Assembly (NCBI RefSeq): GCF_902859805.1 | Contig: NZ_CADIKC010000003.1 | Span: forward strand, 310,001 to 374,000 | Direction of reading: 5' to 3' | From: Paraburkholderia sediminicola | Lineage (GTDB): Bacteria; Pseudomonadota; Gammaproteobacteria; Burkholderiales; Burkholderiaceae | DNA length: 64,000 bases | Shown: positions 34,758 to 45,929 of the stretch, piece after piece | How the letters are laid out: every line of letters starts with the position of its first letter | How positions within the stretch are numbered: the stretch's first letter is position 1 | Program-made: the position numbers and the translations under genes | The notes under the pieces: model-generated | The model's database searches: none | What the model was told of the DNA's origin: nothing | What the model saw: the letters and a program-made list of their open reading frames with translations, nothing else

Positions 34758-36113
34758 TCAGGCTGCGATCTTTGCCGCGTGCGGCGCATGCTGACGCACG
34801 TCGTCGCGACGATGCACGCGCTTGCCCGCGGCATACGTTTCGTAGATCGCGCGGTCGTCGCCGAGCAGCGCGAACGCGAACAGCAGTTCTTCGAGCGATT
34901 CGGTGCGTGCGGTACGGCGCGCGAGCAGCGGCGTAGCTTGCGGATCGAGCACGACGAAGTCGGCTTCCGACTTCGGCTTCAACGTGCCGACCTTGTCGGC
35001 CAGATCGAGCGCTTCAGCGGCGCCTGCGGTGGCGAGATAGAACATGCGCGTGGCCGTCAGATGATGGCCCGTCAGACGTGCAACCTTGTGCGCTTCGTTC
35101 ATGGTTTGCAGCATCGAGAACGAGGTGCCGCCGCCGACGTCGGTTGCCAGCGCGATCGGCATGCCGGCTTCGTCGGCCTTGTCGAAGTCGAACAGGCCGC
35201 TGCCGAGGAACAGATTCGAGGTCGGGCAATGCGAGGCGACCGTGCCGGTTTGCGCCATACGCTTGCGGTCTTCCTCGTCGAGGTAGATGCAATGGCCGTA
35301 CACCGCGCGGCGGCGCAGCAGGCCGTAGTGATCGTAGATGTCCAGATAGCTGCGGTGGCCCGGGAACAGATCGGCGACCCATTTACATTCGTCGGTGTTC
35401 TCGGCGACGTGGCTCTGGATGAAGATGTCCGGATGCTTGCCCGCCAGCACGCCGCACGCTTCGAGTTGCGCTTCGGTCGAAGTCGGCGCGAAACGCGGCG
35501 TGAGCGCGTACATCTGGCGGCCACGGTTGTGCCAGCGGCCGATCAGCTCGGCGCTGTCGTCGTAGCCCGATTGCGCGGTGTCGCGCAGAAACTCGGGGCA
35601 GTTGCGGTCCATCAGCACCTTGCCGGCCACCATGCGCAGATTGCGCGCTTCGCTTTCGGTGAAGAGAGCGTCGGCCGATTCCTTGTGGACCGTGCAATAC
35701 ACGAGCGCGGTGGTCGTGCCGCAAGCCAGCAGTTCTTCGACGAAGAAGCTCGCCGTGTCGCGCGCATACGCCGGATCGGTGAAACGGCGCTCGGTCGGGA
35801 ACGTGTACGTGTCGAGCCACGGCAGAAGACCCGGCGCCGGCGACGCGATCATGTCGGTCTGCGGATAGTGGATGTGCGTATCGATGAAACCCGGCACGAT
35901 CAGCTTGTCACGCATTTCCTGCACATGGGTGCCAGGCGCGAGTTGCGCCGCAAGCGCTGCATACGCGCCCGCTGCGACAACATGGCCGTCTTCGACGATC
36001 AGCAAACCGTCCTCGTTGAAGACCGCCGCGTTGGGCGATTGCGCAGGGTCGCCGTTGAAGGTCAGCAGTTGTGCGCGGAATGCTGATTGGGTCGCTTGTG
36101 CCGATTGAGTCAT
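34758..36113 (-). CDS. guaD: Guanine deaminase (451 aa)
   Basis: Converts guanine to xanthine and ammonia. Amidohydrolase metal motif PGFIDTHIHYPQ (HIH at 80-82), plus the SHVAENTDE, YGHCIYLDEED and HCPTSNLFLGSG segments with the zinc ligands and catalytic residues of guanine deaminases. Length is normal. Start ATG 36113; the frame opens at 36212 but the extra residues are unrelated. Last gene of the - strand purine operon, feeding xanthine to the xdh products. Confidence 0.93.
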   Translation of the reverse strand: MTQSAQATQSAFRAQLLTFNGDPAQSPNAAVFNEDGLLIVEDGHVVAAGAYAALAAQLAPGTHVQEMRDKLIVPGFIDTHIHYPQTDMIASPAPGLLPWLDTYTFPTERRFTDPAYARDTASFFVEELLACGTTTALVYCTVHKESADALFTESEARNLRMVAGKVLMDRNCPEFLRDTAQSGYDDSAELIGRWHNRGRQMYALTPRFAPTSTEAQLEACGVLAGKHPDIFIQSHVAENTDECKWVADLFPGHRSYLDIYDHYGLLRRRAVYGHCIYLDEEDRKRMAQTGTVASHCPTSNLFLGSGLFDFDKADEAGMPIALATDVGGGTSFSMLQTMNEAHKVARLTGHHLTATRMFYLATAGAAEALDLADKVGTLKPKSEADFVVLDPQATPLLARRTARTESLEELLFAFALLGDDRAIYETYAAGKRVHRRDDVRQHAPHAAKIAA

Positions 36114-36219
36114 GGAAAAACCGTCTCCGTATTTGTGAGGAGCTAGACAGCGCAGACGGCGGCTTGATTCCGGGTCTGAAGCAAACCCGTGCCGCCGCCG
36201 GCTGCCATTCATTGGCCCG

Positions 36220-37278
<1,059 letters not shown>

Positions 37279-37368
37279 TCAGCATTTAGTTTGGAGTCGG
37301 TTCGCGCCGGATGCGGGATGCAGGACAGGATGCAATCGCTTTGGGCGGCAGGTCGATTGTGCGGCAAA

Positions 37369-38382
37369 TCAGACCGTCTGCGCCGCGTGCGCACCCGCAT
37401 TCGCCTCCACTGCCTGCAACACCTGAGCCGCCGCGGAGATCGCGATGATCTCCGGCGACTTGTCGACGATCCCGTCAACGCCGAGCGGGCACTTCATCCG
37501 CGCAATCTGCGAAGGATCGATGCCACGCGCGGCCAGCCGATGTTCGAACTGCTTGCGCTTGCTGTGCGAGCCGATCATGCCGAAGAACGCGAAATCGCCA
37601 CGCCGCAGAATGCGCTCGGCCAACTCGAGATCGAGCGCATGGTTGTGCGTCATCACGATGAAGTACGTGTGTGGCGCGGCCTGGTCGATGGCTTCGTCGG
37701 GTGCATCGTTCGGATCGATCTTCACGTTCGGCGCATGCAGCGTTTCCACGGGTGGAAACTGCGCATCGCGCTCGTCGACCCAGCGCACGGTGCAAGGCAG
37801 CGTGGCCAGCACGCGAACCAGCGCCGCGCCCACGTGACCGGCGCCGAACAGCACGACCTGGAAGTCGCCTGGCGCGATGGTTTCGGTGAGTAGCGCGCCG
37901 CTGTCGTCGAAACCTGCGCCGTCCCACAGCAGGCAATCGGAGGCATCCACACCCGGTTCGGGGTCGGACAGCATCACCGCATCCGGTGCGGGGCCGAATG
38001 ATACGCTACGCACCGTTGAAAGACCCGCGGCCACGCGTTTTGCAAGCGACGTGATCCAGCCGAGGTCGCCGATGTCGAGGCGCTCGAAGGCGAGAATCAC
38101 GGCGCCGCCGCAGCACTGGCCGAGACTGGGGCCCAGCGCGAAACGTTCGAGGCGGCGCATATGCGGCGAGCGCATGCCGTCGCGCAGCACCTGGCGCGCG
38201 GTCTCGATGGCCTTCCATTCGAGGTGTCCGCCGCCGATCGTGTGCTTGGCCGAATCGCGCGTGACGATCATCTTGGTGCCGGCTTCGCGGGGCGCCGAAC
38301 CTTCGACGCGTGCGACCGTCACCAGCACGGCGGCGTCGCCGTGCGCGAGCAGTTGTTGCAGGTCAGGTAGCCAGGCTTGCAT
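37369..38382 (-). CDS. xdhC: XdhC, molybdenum cofactor sulfuration/insertion factor for xanthine dehydrogenase
   Basis: About 337 residues. N-terminal XdhC/CoxI domain: VARVEGSAPREAGTKMIVTR and GGGHLEWKAIETAR. C-terminal Rossmann-like domain: VVLFGAGHVGAALVRVLATL and YFIVMTHNHALDLELAERIL. XdhC binds Moco, promotes its sulfuration and inserts it into XdhB. I choose the second ATG at 38382 because GGAG precedes it; the frame also allows 38397. Cotranscribed after xdhB. Confidence 0.92.
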   Translation of the reverse strand: MQAWLPDLQQLLAHGDAAVLVTVARVEGSAPREAGTKMIVTRDSAKHTIGGGHLEWKAIETARQVLRDGMRSPHMRRLERFALGPSLGQCCGGAVILAFERLDIGDLGWITSLAKRVAAGLSTVRSVSFGPAPDAVMLSDPEPGVDASDCLLWDGAGFDDSGALLTETIAPGDFQVVLFGAGHVGAALVRVLATLPCTVRWVDERDAQFPPVETLHAPNVKIDPNDAPDEAIDQAAPHTYFIVMTHNHALDLELAERILRRGDFAFFGMIGSHSKRKQFEHRLAARGIDPSQIARMKCPLGVDGIVDKSPEIIAISAAAQVLQAVEANAGAHAAQTV

Positions 38383-38509
38383 CCGGCGGTTCTCCATACG
38401 TGGCCGCGCGGGGTGTCCGTGCGGCCGGTTGAGTGTGGCGGGACGCGTTCGTGTCGCGTCGGCCCCAGGCTTTAAATTGCTTGACGTCGTTCAACGGTTC
38501 ATCAAATTG

Positions 38510-40990
38510 CTAGACCGGTGTGGTGGCGGTTGTGGTTGTGGTTGTGGCTACCGCTGTCGCTGCTGTTGCCGTTGCTTGTTCAACCGGTTGTCCTGTCGCG
38601 GGTTCTGTCGTCGTCACGGGTGATTGCAATGCGTCCAGCGCGTCGAGAATCGCTTCGGGCGTCGCCGGCGCGCGAAGCTGCGGTGCGTTTTCCGCACCTG
38701 GCACCGCGGCCGCAACCGCGTCACGAATTGCAAGGAACACCGAGAACGGCAGCAGCAGTGGCGGCTCGCCTACTGCTTTCGAATGGAACACGGTCGGCTC
38801 GACGTTCTGATTCTGATAAAGCCGCACATTGAACGCCGCGGGCGTATCGCTGACGGCCGGAATCTTGTACGTCGACGGCGCGTGCGTCATCAGGCGGCCA
38901 TCGCGGTTCCACCACAATTCCTCGGTAGTGAGCCAGCCCATGCCCTGAATGAAGCCGCCTTCCACCTGGCCGAGATCGATCGCCGGATTGATCGATTGGC
39001 CGGCGTCGTGCAACACGTCCGCGCGCACCAGTTTCCATTCGCCGGTCAGCGTGTCGATCACTACTTCCGATACGGCCGCACCGTACGCAAAGTAATAAAA
39101 CGGGTGACCGGTCAGCGTTTTCGCGTCCCAATGCACTTTCGGTGTCGTGTAGAACCCGTCCGACCACAATTGCACGCGCGCCAGATACGCCGCGGCGACC
39201 AGTTGTTCGAATGGCATCGCACCGCCGTTCACCGATACTTCACCGCCGGCAAATTCCACTGCATCCGCGCTGCCGCCGAGTTGCTTCGCCGCGAGTGCGG
39301 CGAGCCTGTCGCGAATGGTCCGCGCAGCGGCTTCGGCGGCTTTGCCGTTCAGGTCGCTGCCGGTGGAGGCGGCGGTCGCCGAGGTGTTGGCGATCTTCGA
39401 CGTATCGGTCGCCGTCACGCGCACGCGCGAAAGCGGCAGGCCGAGTTGGTTCGCGACGACTTGCGCGACCTTCGTATTCAGCCCCTGGCCCATTTCGGTG
39501 CCGCCGTGATTGACGAGTACCGACCCGTCTTTGTACACGTGCACCAGCGCGCCGGCCTGATTCAGAAACGGCACGTTGAACGAGATGCCGAACTTCACCG
39601 GCGAGAACGCGAGGCCGCGTTTGAGCACCGGGCTTTTTGCATTGAACGCGGCGATCGCTTCGCGGCGCGCGCGGTAGTCGCTGGTTGCAAGCAACTCATC
39701 GGTTAGCGGCGCGATGATGTTGTCGTCGACGCGCTGTCCGTACGGCGTCGTGTCGCGTTCGCCGATGCCGTAGTAATTGGCGAGCCGCACGTCGAGCGGG
39801 TCGCAGTGCAATTGACGCGCGATGCTGTCGAGCATCACCTCCATCACCAGTGCGCCTTGCGGGCCGCCGAAGCCGCGGAATGCGGTGTTCGATTGCGTAT
39901 TTGTCTTGCAGCACAGCGCGACGATGTCGACGTCGGACAGGTAGTACGCGTTGTCGAAGTGACAGACGGCACGGGTCGCGACCGCACCGGACAAGTCAGC
40001 GGAATAGCCGGCTCTCAAGGCAATTTCGACGCGTGCGCCGAGGATGCGACCGCTATCGTCAAAGCCCGCTTCGTACTCGTAGACCGCGTCGTGCCGCTTG
40101 CCGGTGATCATGAAATCGTCGTCGCGGTCGGCGCGCAGTTTGACCGGCCGCCGCAGCAGCTTCGCCGCCAACGATGCCACGCACGCGAACACGGCCGATT
40201 GCGATTCCTTGCCGCCGAAGCCGCCGCCCATCCGCCGGCATTCGCACACGACGTTGTGTGCCGGCCAGCCGAGCATATGCGCGACGACCTGCTGCATTTC
40301 GCTCGGATGCTGCGTCGAACTGTAGACGAGCATGCCGTCCATTTCCTTCGGCACGGCGTAGGCGATCTGGCCTTCGAGATAAAACTGTTCCTGGCCGCCG
40401 ACTTCGAACGTGCCGCGGATCTTATGCGGCGCGGCGGCGATTTTCGCATCGGGTTCGCCGCGCCTCAGATGCAGCGGCGGCAGGACGAATTGCTTGTTGG
40501 CTTTCGCTTCGGCCGGCGTGAGGACGACGTCGAGCGGTTCATATCGCACGACCTCATCGCTTTTCGCCAGCGCGGCGGCGCGCCGCGCGAGGTCATGACT
40601 TTCGGCGATCACCGCGAACACCGGTTGGCCGAGATACAGCACTTCGTCTACAGCGAGAATCGGATCGTCGTGCAGCACGGGGCCGCAGTTGTTCTCGCCG
40701 GGGATGTCTTCGGCGGTCAGCACCGCGATCACACCAGGCGCTTTTCTGACAGCGTCCAGATCGAGCGACACGATTCGCGCGTGCGCATGCCGCGACAGCC
40801 CGAGCGCCGCGTGCAGCGTGCCTTGCAATTCGGGGACGTCGTCGGTGTAGGTGGCCTCGCCGCTCACATGCAGCGCCGCCGATTCGTGCGGCAAGGAGAT
40901 GCCGATCGCCGTCTCGCTCTCCTGAACGGCGGCGTGCTTGTCAGCCGGGTGCGCAGCATGTTCGACGAAAGCATCGGTCCGGTTCATCAC
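38510..40990 (-). CDS. xdhB: Xanthine dehydrogenase, molybdenum-binding large subunit
   Basis: 826 residues. GEATYTDDVPELQGTLHAAL begins the domain. MGGGFGGKESQS, AFRGFGGPQGALVMEVMLD, LVNHGGTEMGQGLNTKV and the catalytic Glu in VGEPPLLLPFSVF are all present. It oxidises hypoxanthine and xanthine to urate. The last 30 or so residues are a Thr/Ala/Pro low-complexity tail (ATAVATTTTTTATTPV) beyond the usual end of the family. It overlaps xdhA by four bases. Confidence 0.95.
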   Translation of the reverse strand: MMNRTDAFVEHAAHPADKHAAVQESETAIGISLPHESAALHVSGEATYTDDVPELQGTLHAALGLSRHAHARIVSLDLDAVRKAPGVIAVLTAEDIPGENNCGPVLHDDPILAVDEVLYLGQPVFAVIAESHDLARRAAALAKSDEVVRYEPLDVVLTPAEAKANKQFVLPPLHLRRGEPDAKIAAAPHKIRGTFEVGGQEQFYLEGQIAYAVPKEMDGMLVYSSTQHPSEMQQVVAHMLGWPAHNVVCECRRMGGGFGGKESQSAVFACVASLAAKLLRRPVKLRADRDDDFMITGKRHDAVYEYEAGFDDSGRILGARVEIALRAGYSADLSGAVATRAVCHFDNAYYLSDVDIVALCCKTNTQSNTAFRGFGGPQGALVMEVMLDSIARQLHCDPLDVRLANYYGIGERDTTPYGQRVDDNIIAPLTDELLATSDYRARREAIAAFNAKSPVLKRGLAFSPVKFGISFNVPFLNQAGALVHVYKDGSVLVNHGGTEMGQGLNTKVAQVVANQLGLPLSRVRVTATDTSKIANTSATAASTGSDLNGKAAEAAARTIRDRLAALAAKQLGGSADAVEFAGGEVSVNGGAMPFEQLVAAAYLARVQLWSDGFYTTPKVHWDAKTLTGHPFYYFAYGAAVSEVVIDTLTGEWKLVRADVLHDAGQSINPAIDLGQVEGGFIQGMGWLTTEELWWNRDGRLMTHAPSTYKIPAVSDTPAAFNVRLYQNQNVEPTVFHSKAVGEPPLLLPFSVFLAIRDAVAAAVPGAENAPQLRAPATPEAILDALDALQSPVTTTEPATGQPVEQATATAATAVATTTTTTATTPV

Positions 40991-42534
40991 GACGACTCCT
41001 TCGCAACGGCCGCGTCGGGCGCGCCGGCTTCGTACGCGAACGCATTCACGTCGAAGAGGGCGAGCGGCGCGTCATCGCGCGTTTCGAGGTGGAAGCGCCA
41101 CAAGACATTGCGCGCCACCTTCAGTCGATAGGCGCTCGAGGCGCGCATGTCGGTGAGCGGCTGGTAATCGGCGACGAGTGCGTTCATCGCTTGCCGCGCG
41201 GTGCTTTCGGTCCATGTTGCGCCATTCAGCACGGCCTCGGTTTGCGCGGCGCGTTTGGGCGTCGCGGCCATGCCGCCGAACGCGATGCGGGCGTCCCTGA
41301 TCGTGCCGTTTTCGCCGATGTGCAGCGCGAATGCGGCGCACACCGCGGAGATGTCCTGATCGTAACGCTTTGACACTTTGTACGTGCGGAAGCGCAGATC
41401 ACGCGCCGGTCGCGGCACGCGCAGCGCCGCGACGAATTCGCCTGCCGCGAGTGCGGTTTTCTGATAGCCGAGGTAGAAGGCGTCGAGCTTCAGCGCGCGG
41501 GTTTTGGCGCCGTGGCGCAGCACGACTTCGGCGTCGAGCGCGAGCAGCGCAGGCATCGAGTCGCCGATCGGTGAGCCGTTCGCGACGTTGCCGCCGAGCG
41601 TGCCGGCATTGCGGATCGGCAGCGATGCAAAACGCGTCCACAGTTCGGCCAGTTCGGGGTAGTCGGCGGCGAGCGCCGCATAGGCATCTTCAAGCGTGAC
41701 GGCGGCGCCGATCGTCAGCGTCTGCGCGTCGCGCTCGATCGTCTTCAATTCGGCGACGTTGCCGATGTACAGGATGTTGCCGAGATCGCGGAACTGCTTG
41801 GTGACCCAGAGGCCGACGTCGGTGCTGCCGGCCAGCAGGCGAGCTTGTGGATGCTCGGCGCGCAGTTTGGCGAACGCATCGAGCGAAACCGGTGCGTGGA
41901 ACGTGGGCGAGCCGAAGGCGGCGCCGCGCGTATCCGGCGCGCTGTATCCGAAGGTGTCGCGGCGTTGGATCTCGCGCAGCGTGTCGGCGACAGCCTTGCG
42001 GTTCAGCGTCACGCGTGGGTATTGCTGGTAGTCGAACATCTTCTGCGACGCATCGACAATCGGCCGGTAGCCGGTGCAGCGGCACAGATTGCCGGACAGC
42101 GCGGCGTTGATCTCATCGCGGGTGGGCAGGCCGGCAGCGGCCGGCTGATTTTCATACAGCGCCCACATCGACATCACGAAGCCGGGGGTGCAGAAACCAC
42201 ACTGCGAGCCGCGGCAATCGACCATGGCCTGTTGGACGGGGTGCAGGGCGCCGTCGGCGGCGCGCAGGTCTTCGACGGTGAAGAGGGCTTTGCCATCCAG
42301 CGTCGGCAGGAACTGAATACAGGCGTTGACCGCTTTCAGCGCGAACTCGCCGTGTGAATCCAGTTCGCCGATGACCACCGTGCAGGCGCCGCAGTCGCCT
42401 TCCGCACAGCCTTCCTTGGTGCCCGTGCAATGCAAATCCTCGCGCAGGTGCTGAAGCACGGTGCGCGACGCCGGGACGCCCGCGACCTCACGGACGGACC
42501 CCTGGTGATAAAAGCGGATGGTTTGCGTTGTCAT
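40987..42534 (-). CDS. xdhA: Xanthine dehydrogenase, [2Fe-2S]/FAD small subunit
   Basis: 515 residues. Plant-type [2Fe-2S] domain with GTKEGCAEGDCGACTV, and the second cluster domain with CGFCTPGFVMSM and NLCRCTGYRP. The FAD-binding domain follows (LLAGSTDVGLWVTKQ, NAGTLGGNVANGSPIGDS). It passes electrons from the Mo site to NAD+. First gene of the purine operon. ATG 42534 (MTTQTIRFYHQG) chosen; the frame opens at 42618 with an implausible extension. Confidence 0.95.
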   Translation of the reverse strand: MTTQTIRFYHQGSVREVAGVPASRTVLQHLREDLHCTGTKEGCAEGDCGACTVVIGELDSHGEFALKAVNACIQFLPTLDGKALFTVEDLRAADGALHPVQQAMVDCRGSQCGFCTPGFVMSMWALYENQPAAAGLPTRDEINAALSGNLCRCTGYRPIVDASQKMFDYQQYPRVTLNRKAVADTLREIQRRDTFGYSAPDTRGAAFGSPTFHAPVSLDAFAKLRAEHPQARLLAGSTDVGLWVTKQFRDLGNILYIGNVAELKTIERDAQTLTIGAAVTLEDAYAALAADYPELAELWTRFASLPIRNAGTLGGNVANGSPIGDSMPALLALDAEVVLRHGAKTRALKLDAFYLGYQKTALAAGEFVAALRVPRPARDLRFRTYKVSKRYDQDISAVCAAFALHIGENGTIRDARIAFGGMAATPKRAAQTEAVLNGATWTESTARQAMNALVADYQPLTDMRASSAYRLKVARNVLWRFHLETRDDAPLALFDVNAFAYEAGAPDAAVAKESS

Positions 42535-42896
42535 GGCGAATCCGAAAGACAGTGCGGACCGGGCGCGCGTTACGCATGGGGTCGCGCCAAAGCCGGCCTC
42601 GCGCACGTAGATCGCCATCCAGTTCCGAAGATAGCATTACCTTGTCCCGAAAAGATTTCCCAACTCGCATGAAGCTTATTCGGAAGCGGTCATGTAATTA
42701 ATACGATTCGCGCCGCGGCGGGAAGTTGCTTAAAGCGTGGCGGATCAGGGGAAACCAGGCAGGGTGTGGCAGCGCGGGGAGTGACGGAGGCTGGGCGCTG
42801 ACTCGCGGGCGGCTGGAAAGAGGGGCTGGCCGAATTTACGGGGCCGGAGCGGATGTGAAAACGCCGGCCTTCGAACCGCCCTGGGAGGCGGGGCAA
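42535..42896. other. Intergenic region upstream of the xdh operon, no gene
   Basis: Contains the presumed xdhA promoter in the AT-rich part at about 42620-42720. Short frames such as 42726-42908 have no ribosome-binding site. No operator is firmly recognised. Confidence 0.4.
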
Positions 42897-42947
42897 AGGC
42901 CGATGTGAGGCCGATGTGAGGCCGATGTGAGGCCGATGTGAGGCCGG
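42897..42947. repeat. Tandem 11-bp repeat, four full copies and one partial
   Basis: AGGCCGATGTG occurs four times head to tail (42897-42940), followed by AGGCCGG. It is intergenic, just downstream of dsbB (- strand) and upstream of xdhA. No coding role is seen. Confidence 0.9.
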
Positions 42948-42979
42948 CCATCCCGATCGGAGCGGCCGGAACAGCCGGT

Positions 42980-43612
<633 letters not shown>

Positions 43613-43624
43613 TCAGCGCCCCAA

Positions 43625-45004
43625 TCACCTGATCGCGTTGAGTACCGCCTCGGCGCCGCGGCCGATGGCCAGCAAGGCGTCGTCCGTGTGCGGTGCGCCC
43701 GCCAGCATCAGGCCGACGGGCGCGTCGCCGCGCAGATGGCAAGGCAGCGACAGCGCGCAGGTGTCGAGGAAGTTGAACACGCTCGGATTGCGCAGGATCA
43801 GCGCGTTGGTGCGGCCGAATGCATCGTCGTCGTCGATCAGGTCGGCTACTCGCGGCGGCACGACCGGCACGGTCGGTGCGACGACCGCGTCGAAACGCTG
43901 CCACAGCGTGCGCGCGGCTTCGTCGAGCATGGCCTGGCGCTCCGCGAGCAGGTCCAGATAGTCGACGGCGCTGGCCGGCTGGCCTTTCAGGATGCGCACC
44001 AGCACGCGCGGATCATATTGATCGCGGTGCTTTTCCAGCAGCGGACGGTGCCATGCATACGCTTCGATCGGCGAGAAGCCGAAGCGGTTGATCTCGGGCA
44101 AACGGTCGAGCGGTGCAAAGCGCACTTCCGTGACGATCGCGCCGGCCGCTTCCAGATGCTTGAGGGCGGTATCGATCGCAGCGGCGACCGCCGGTTCGAC
44201 ACCGTCGGTCACGAAATTGGTCAATACGCCAAGGCGCACGCCTTCGAGCGGCCGGGCCGCCGGAATGCGCGGTTCGAGCCCGGCCAGCATGCGGTCGACC
44301 AGCGCGCAGCACGCCACCGAGACGCCGATCGGACCGAACGAATCCAGCGTGGAAGAAAGCGGTATGCCGCCTTGCTTCGGAATGCGATCAGCGGTCGGTT
44401 TGAAGCCCGTCAGGCCGCACAGCGCAGCCGGAATGCGGATAGAACCGCCGGTATCGGTGCCGAGCGCGACGGCGGCCATACCGTCCGCGACCGACGCGGC
44501 CGCACCCGACGACGAGCCGCCCGAAATCCGCTCGTCACCCTTCACGCCGCGCTGATACGGCGACAGCGGATGGCCGTAGTGCGGGTTCAGGCCGAGTCCG
44601 GAAAACGCGAACTCACTCATATTGGTACGTCCGACGATCACCGCGCCCGCCCGTTTCAGGCGCGCGACCGCTACCGCGTCCGCTTTGGCGGCGGGCGCGT
44701 CGGCCAGCACCACGGAACCGGCGCGGGTCGGCTGGCCTTCGATATCGAACAGATCTTTGACCGACACCGGAATTCCGGCGAGCGGCGAGAGGACGGTGCC
44801 GGCGGCGCGCAGGCGGTCGTGCGCATCGGCGGCGGCGCGGGCGCTGTCGGCGTCGACATGCATGAAAGCGACCGCGCCCTGGCCGGCCGGATCGGCGATC
44901 CGTTCGAGCGCGGTTTCAACGAGCGCGCGACTCGTGGTGCGGCCGGCGGCGAGGTCGGCGGCAAGCTGGGCTAGCGGCGGGAAGGGCGTGAATTCGGTGG
45001 CCAT
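43625..45004 (-). CDS. Amidase signature family enzyme (459 aa)
   Basis: Ser-cisSer-Lys hydrolase. Catalytic Lys83 in VSVKDLFDIEG, cis-Ser164 in SGGSSSGAAAS and nucleophile Ser188 in GTDTGGSIR are all intact. Length is shorter than GatA and lacks GatA features; allophanate hydrolase-like or aryl amidase are options. Cotranscribed with the GntR, MFS and DUF2848 genes upstream, so it probably hydrolyses a substrate imported by that carrier. Confidence 0.85.
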   Translation of the reverse strand: MATEFTPFPPLAQLAADLAAGRTTSRALVETALERIADPAGQGAVAFMHVDADSARAAADAHDRLRAAGTVLSPLAGIPVSVKDLFDIEGQPTRAGSVVLADAPAAKADAVAVARLKRAGAVIVGRTNMSEFAFSGLGLNPHYGHPLSPYQRGVKGDERISGGSSSGAAASVADGMAAVALGTDTGGSIRIPAALCGLTGFKPTADRIPKQGGIPLSSTLDSFGPIGVSVACCALVDRMLAGLEPRIPAARPLEGVRLGVLTNFVTDGVEPAVAAAIDTALKHLEAAGAIVTEVRFAPLDRLPEINRFGFSPIEAYAWHRPLLEKHRDQYDPRVLVRILKGQPASAVDYLDLLAERQAMLDEAARTLWQRFDAVVAPTVPVVPPRVADLIDDDDAFGRTNALILRNPSVFNFLDTCALSLPCHLRGDAPVGLMLAGAPHTDDALLAIGRGAEAVLNAIR

Positions 45005-45101
45005 GATGTCGGGAAGAATCCGGTTAGATGCGCGGTTAGCTTGAGATCACTGTGTAGCGGGTTCCCGCTGACTGCGCAGCCGGGTCCGCGTTCGGGGTTA
45101 G

Positions 45102-45782
45102 TCAAATCCGGTTGAATAGTGTCGCGCGGAATGCTTCGATATGCTTTTGCACCGATTGGCGGGCGCCTTCAGCATCGCGTTCGCGCAGCAGGCGAAACAG
45201 CTCCAGATGTTCTTCGTGGACGTCTTCGAGATGATGCGGCTCGGACAGCGAAATGAACCAGAAGCGCAGCGAGCGTTCGTGCAGCCCACGCAGGATGTCG
45301 GCCAGCACCGGGTTGCGCGACGCCGCCGAAATTGCCAGATGAAATTCGCGGTCGATATCCATCATGCCCTCGATATCGTGCGCGGCGACGCACACCGACG
45401 AGTGGTCCAGCAAGGCCTGCATCGCGTCGAAATCGTGTTGCTGCGCATGGCGCGCGGCCAGCTCGACGCAGTAGCTTTCGTTGACGAGCCGTACGTCGAT
45501 GATCGCCAGCACGTCGTCGAGCGAAACCGGGCGGACCATGATGCCCTTTCTCGGCATGATGGTGAGCATGCCCTCGTGCACCAGCCGGTGCAGCGCCTGA
45601 TGCACCGGCGTTCTGCCGATGCCCGTCAGCACCATCAATTCCGCTTCGTTGAGCACCTCGCTCGGTCGCAAACGCATCGTGATGATCTCGCGCTTGACGA
45701 AGGCATAGGCTTGCTCGGCGAGACTCGCCGAGGCGGTTTCGCGGGGGGCACTGGAACGGCGGGCAGTCTGCAAAAGCGTCAT
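45102..45782 (-). CDS. GntR-family (FCD/FadR subgroup) transcriptional regulator (226 aa)
   Basis: N-terminal winged helix (LAEQAYAFVKREIITMRLRP, LNEAELMVLTGIGRTPVHQA). The C-terminal all-helical FCD ligand domain has the metal ligands Asp/His in DIDREFHLAI and EEHLELFRLL. Start ATG 45782 (MTLLQTARRSS). It sits between the MFS and amidase genes and is their likely local regulator. Effector unknown. Confidence 0.9.
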   Translation of the reverse strand: MTLLQTARRSSAPRETASASLAEQAYAFVKREIITMRLRPSEVLNEAELMVLTGIGRTPVHQALHRLVHEGMLTIMPRKGIMVRPVSLDDVLAIIDVRLVNESYCVELAARHAQQHDFDAMQALLDHSSVCVAAHDIEGMMDIDREFHLAISAASRNPVLADILRGLHERSLRFWFISLSEPHHLEDVHEEHLELFRLLRERDAEGARQSVQKHIEAFRATLFNRI

Positions 45783-45929
45783 GTGAAGAAGGTGCGGGCG
45801 GTGTCGTCCGCATTGTAGAGCAAGGTTTTGCGCGGACGGCGCCGGGTGGGTGGTTGCTCTCCGGCGCCGTTCGCGTATGACGCGTGCCTGGTTCTCACAC
45901 GTCACAGCAATCACGGAAATCCTGGCGTG

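Noticed and set aside
42897..42947. Short tandem repeats considered as a CRISPR array (also 49967-50021)
   Set aside because: Units are 11 bp and directly contiguous without spacers; no cas genes are in the window.
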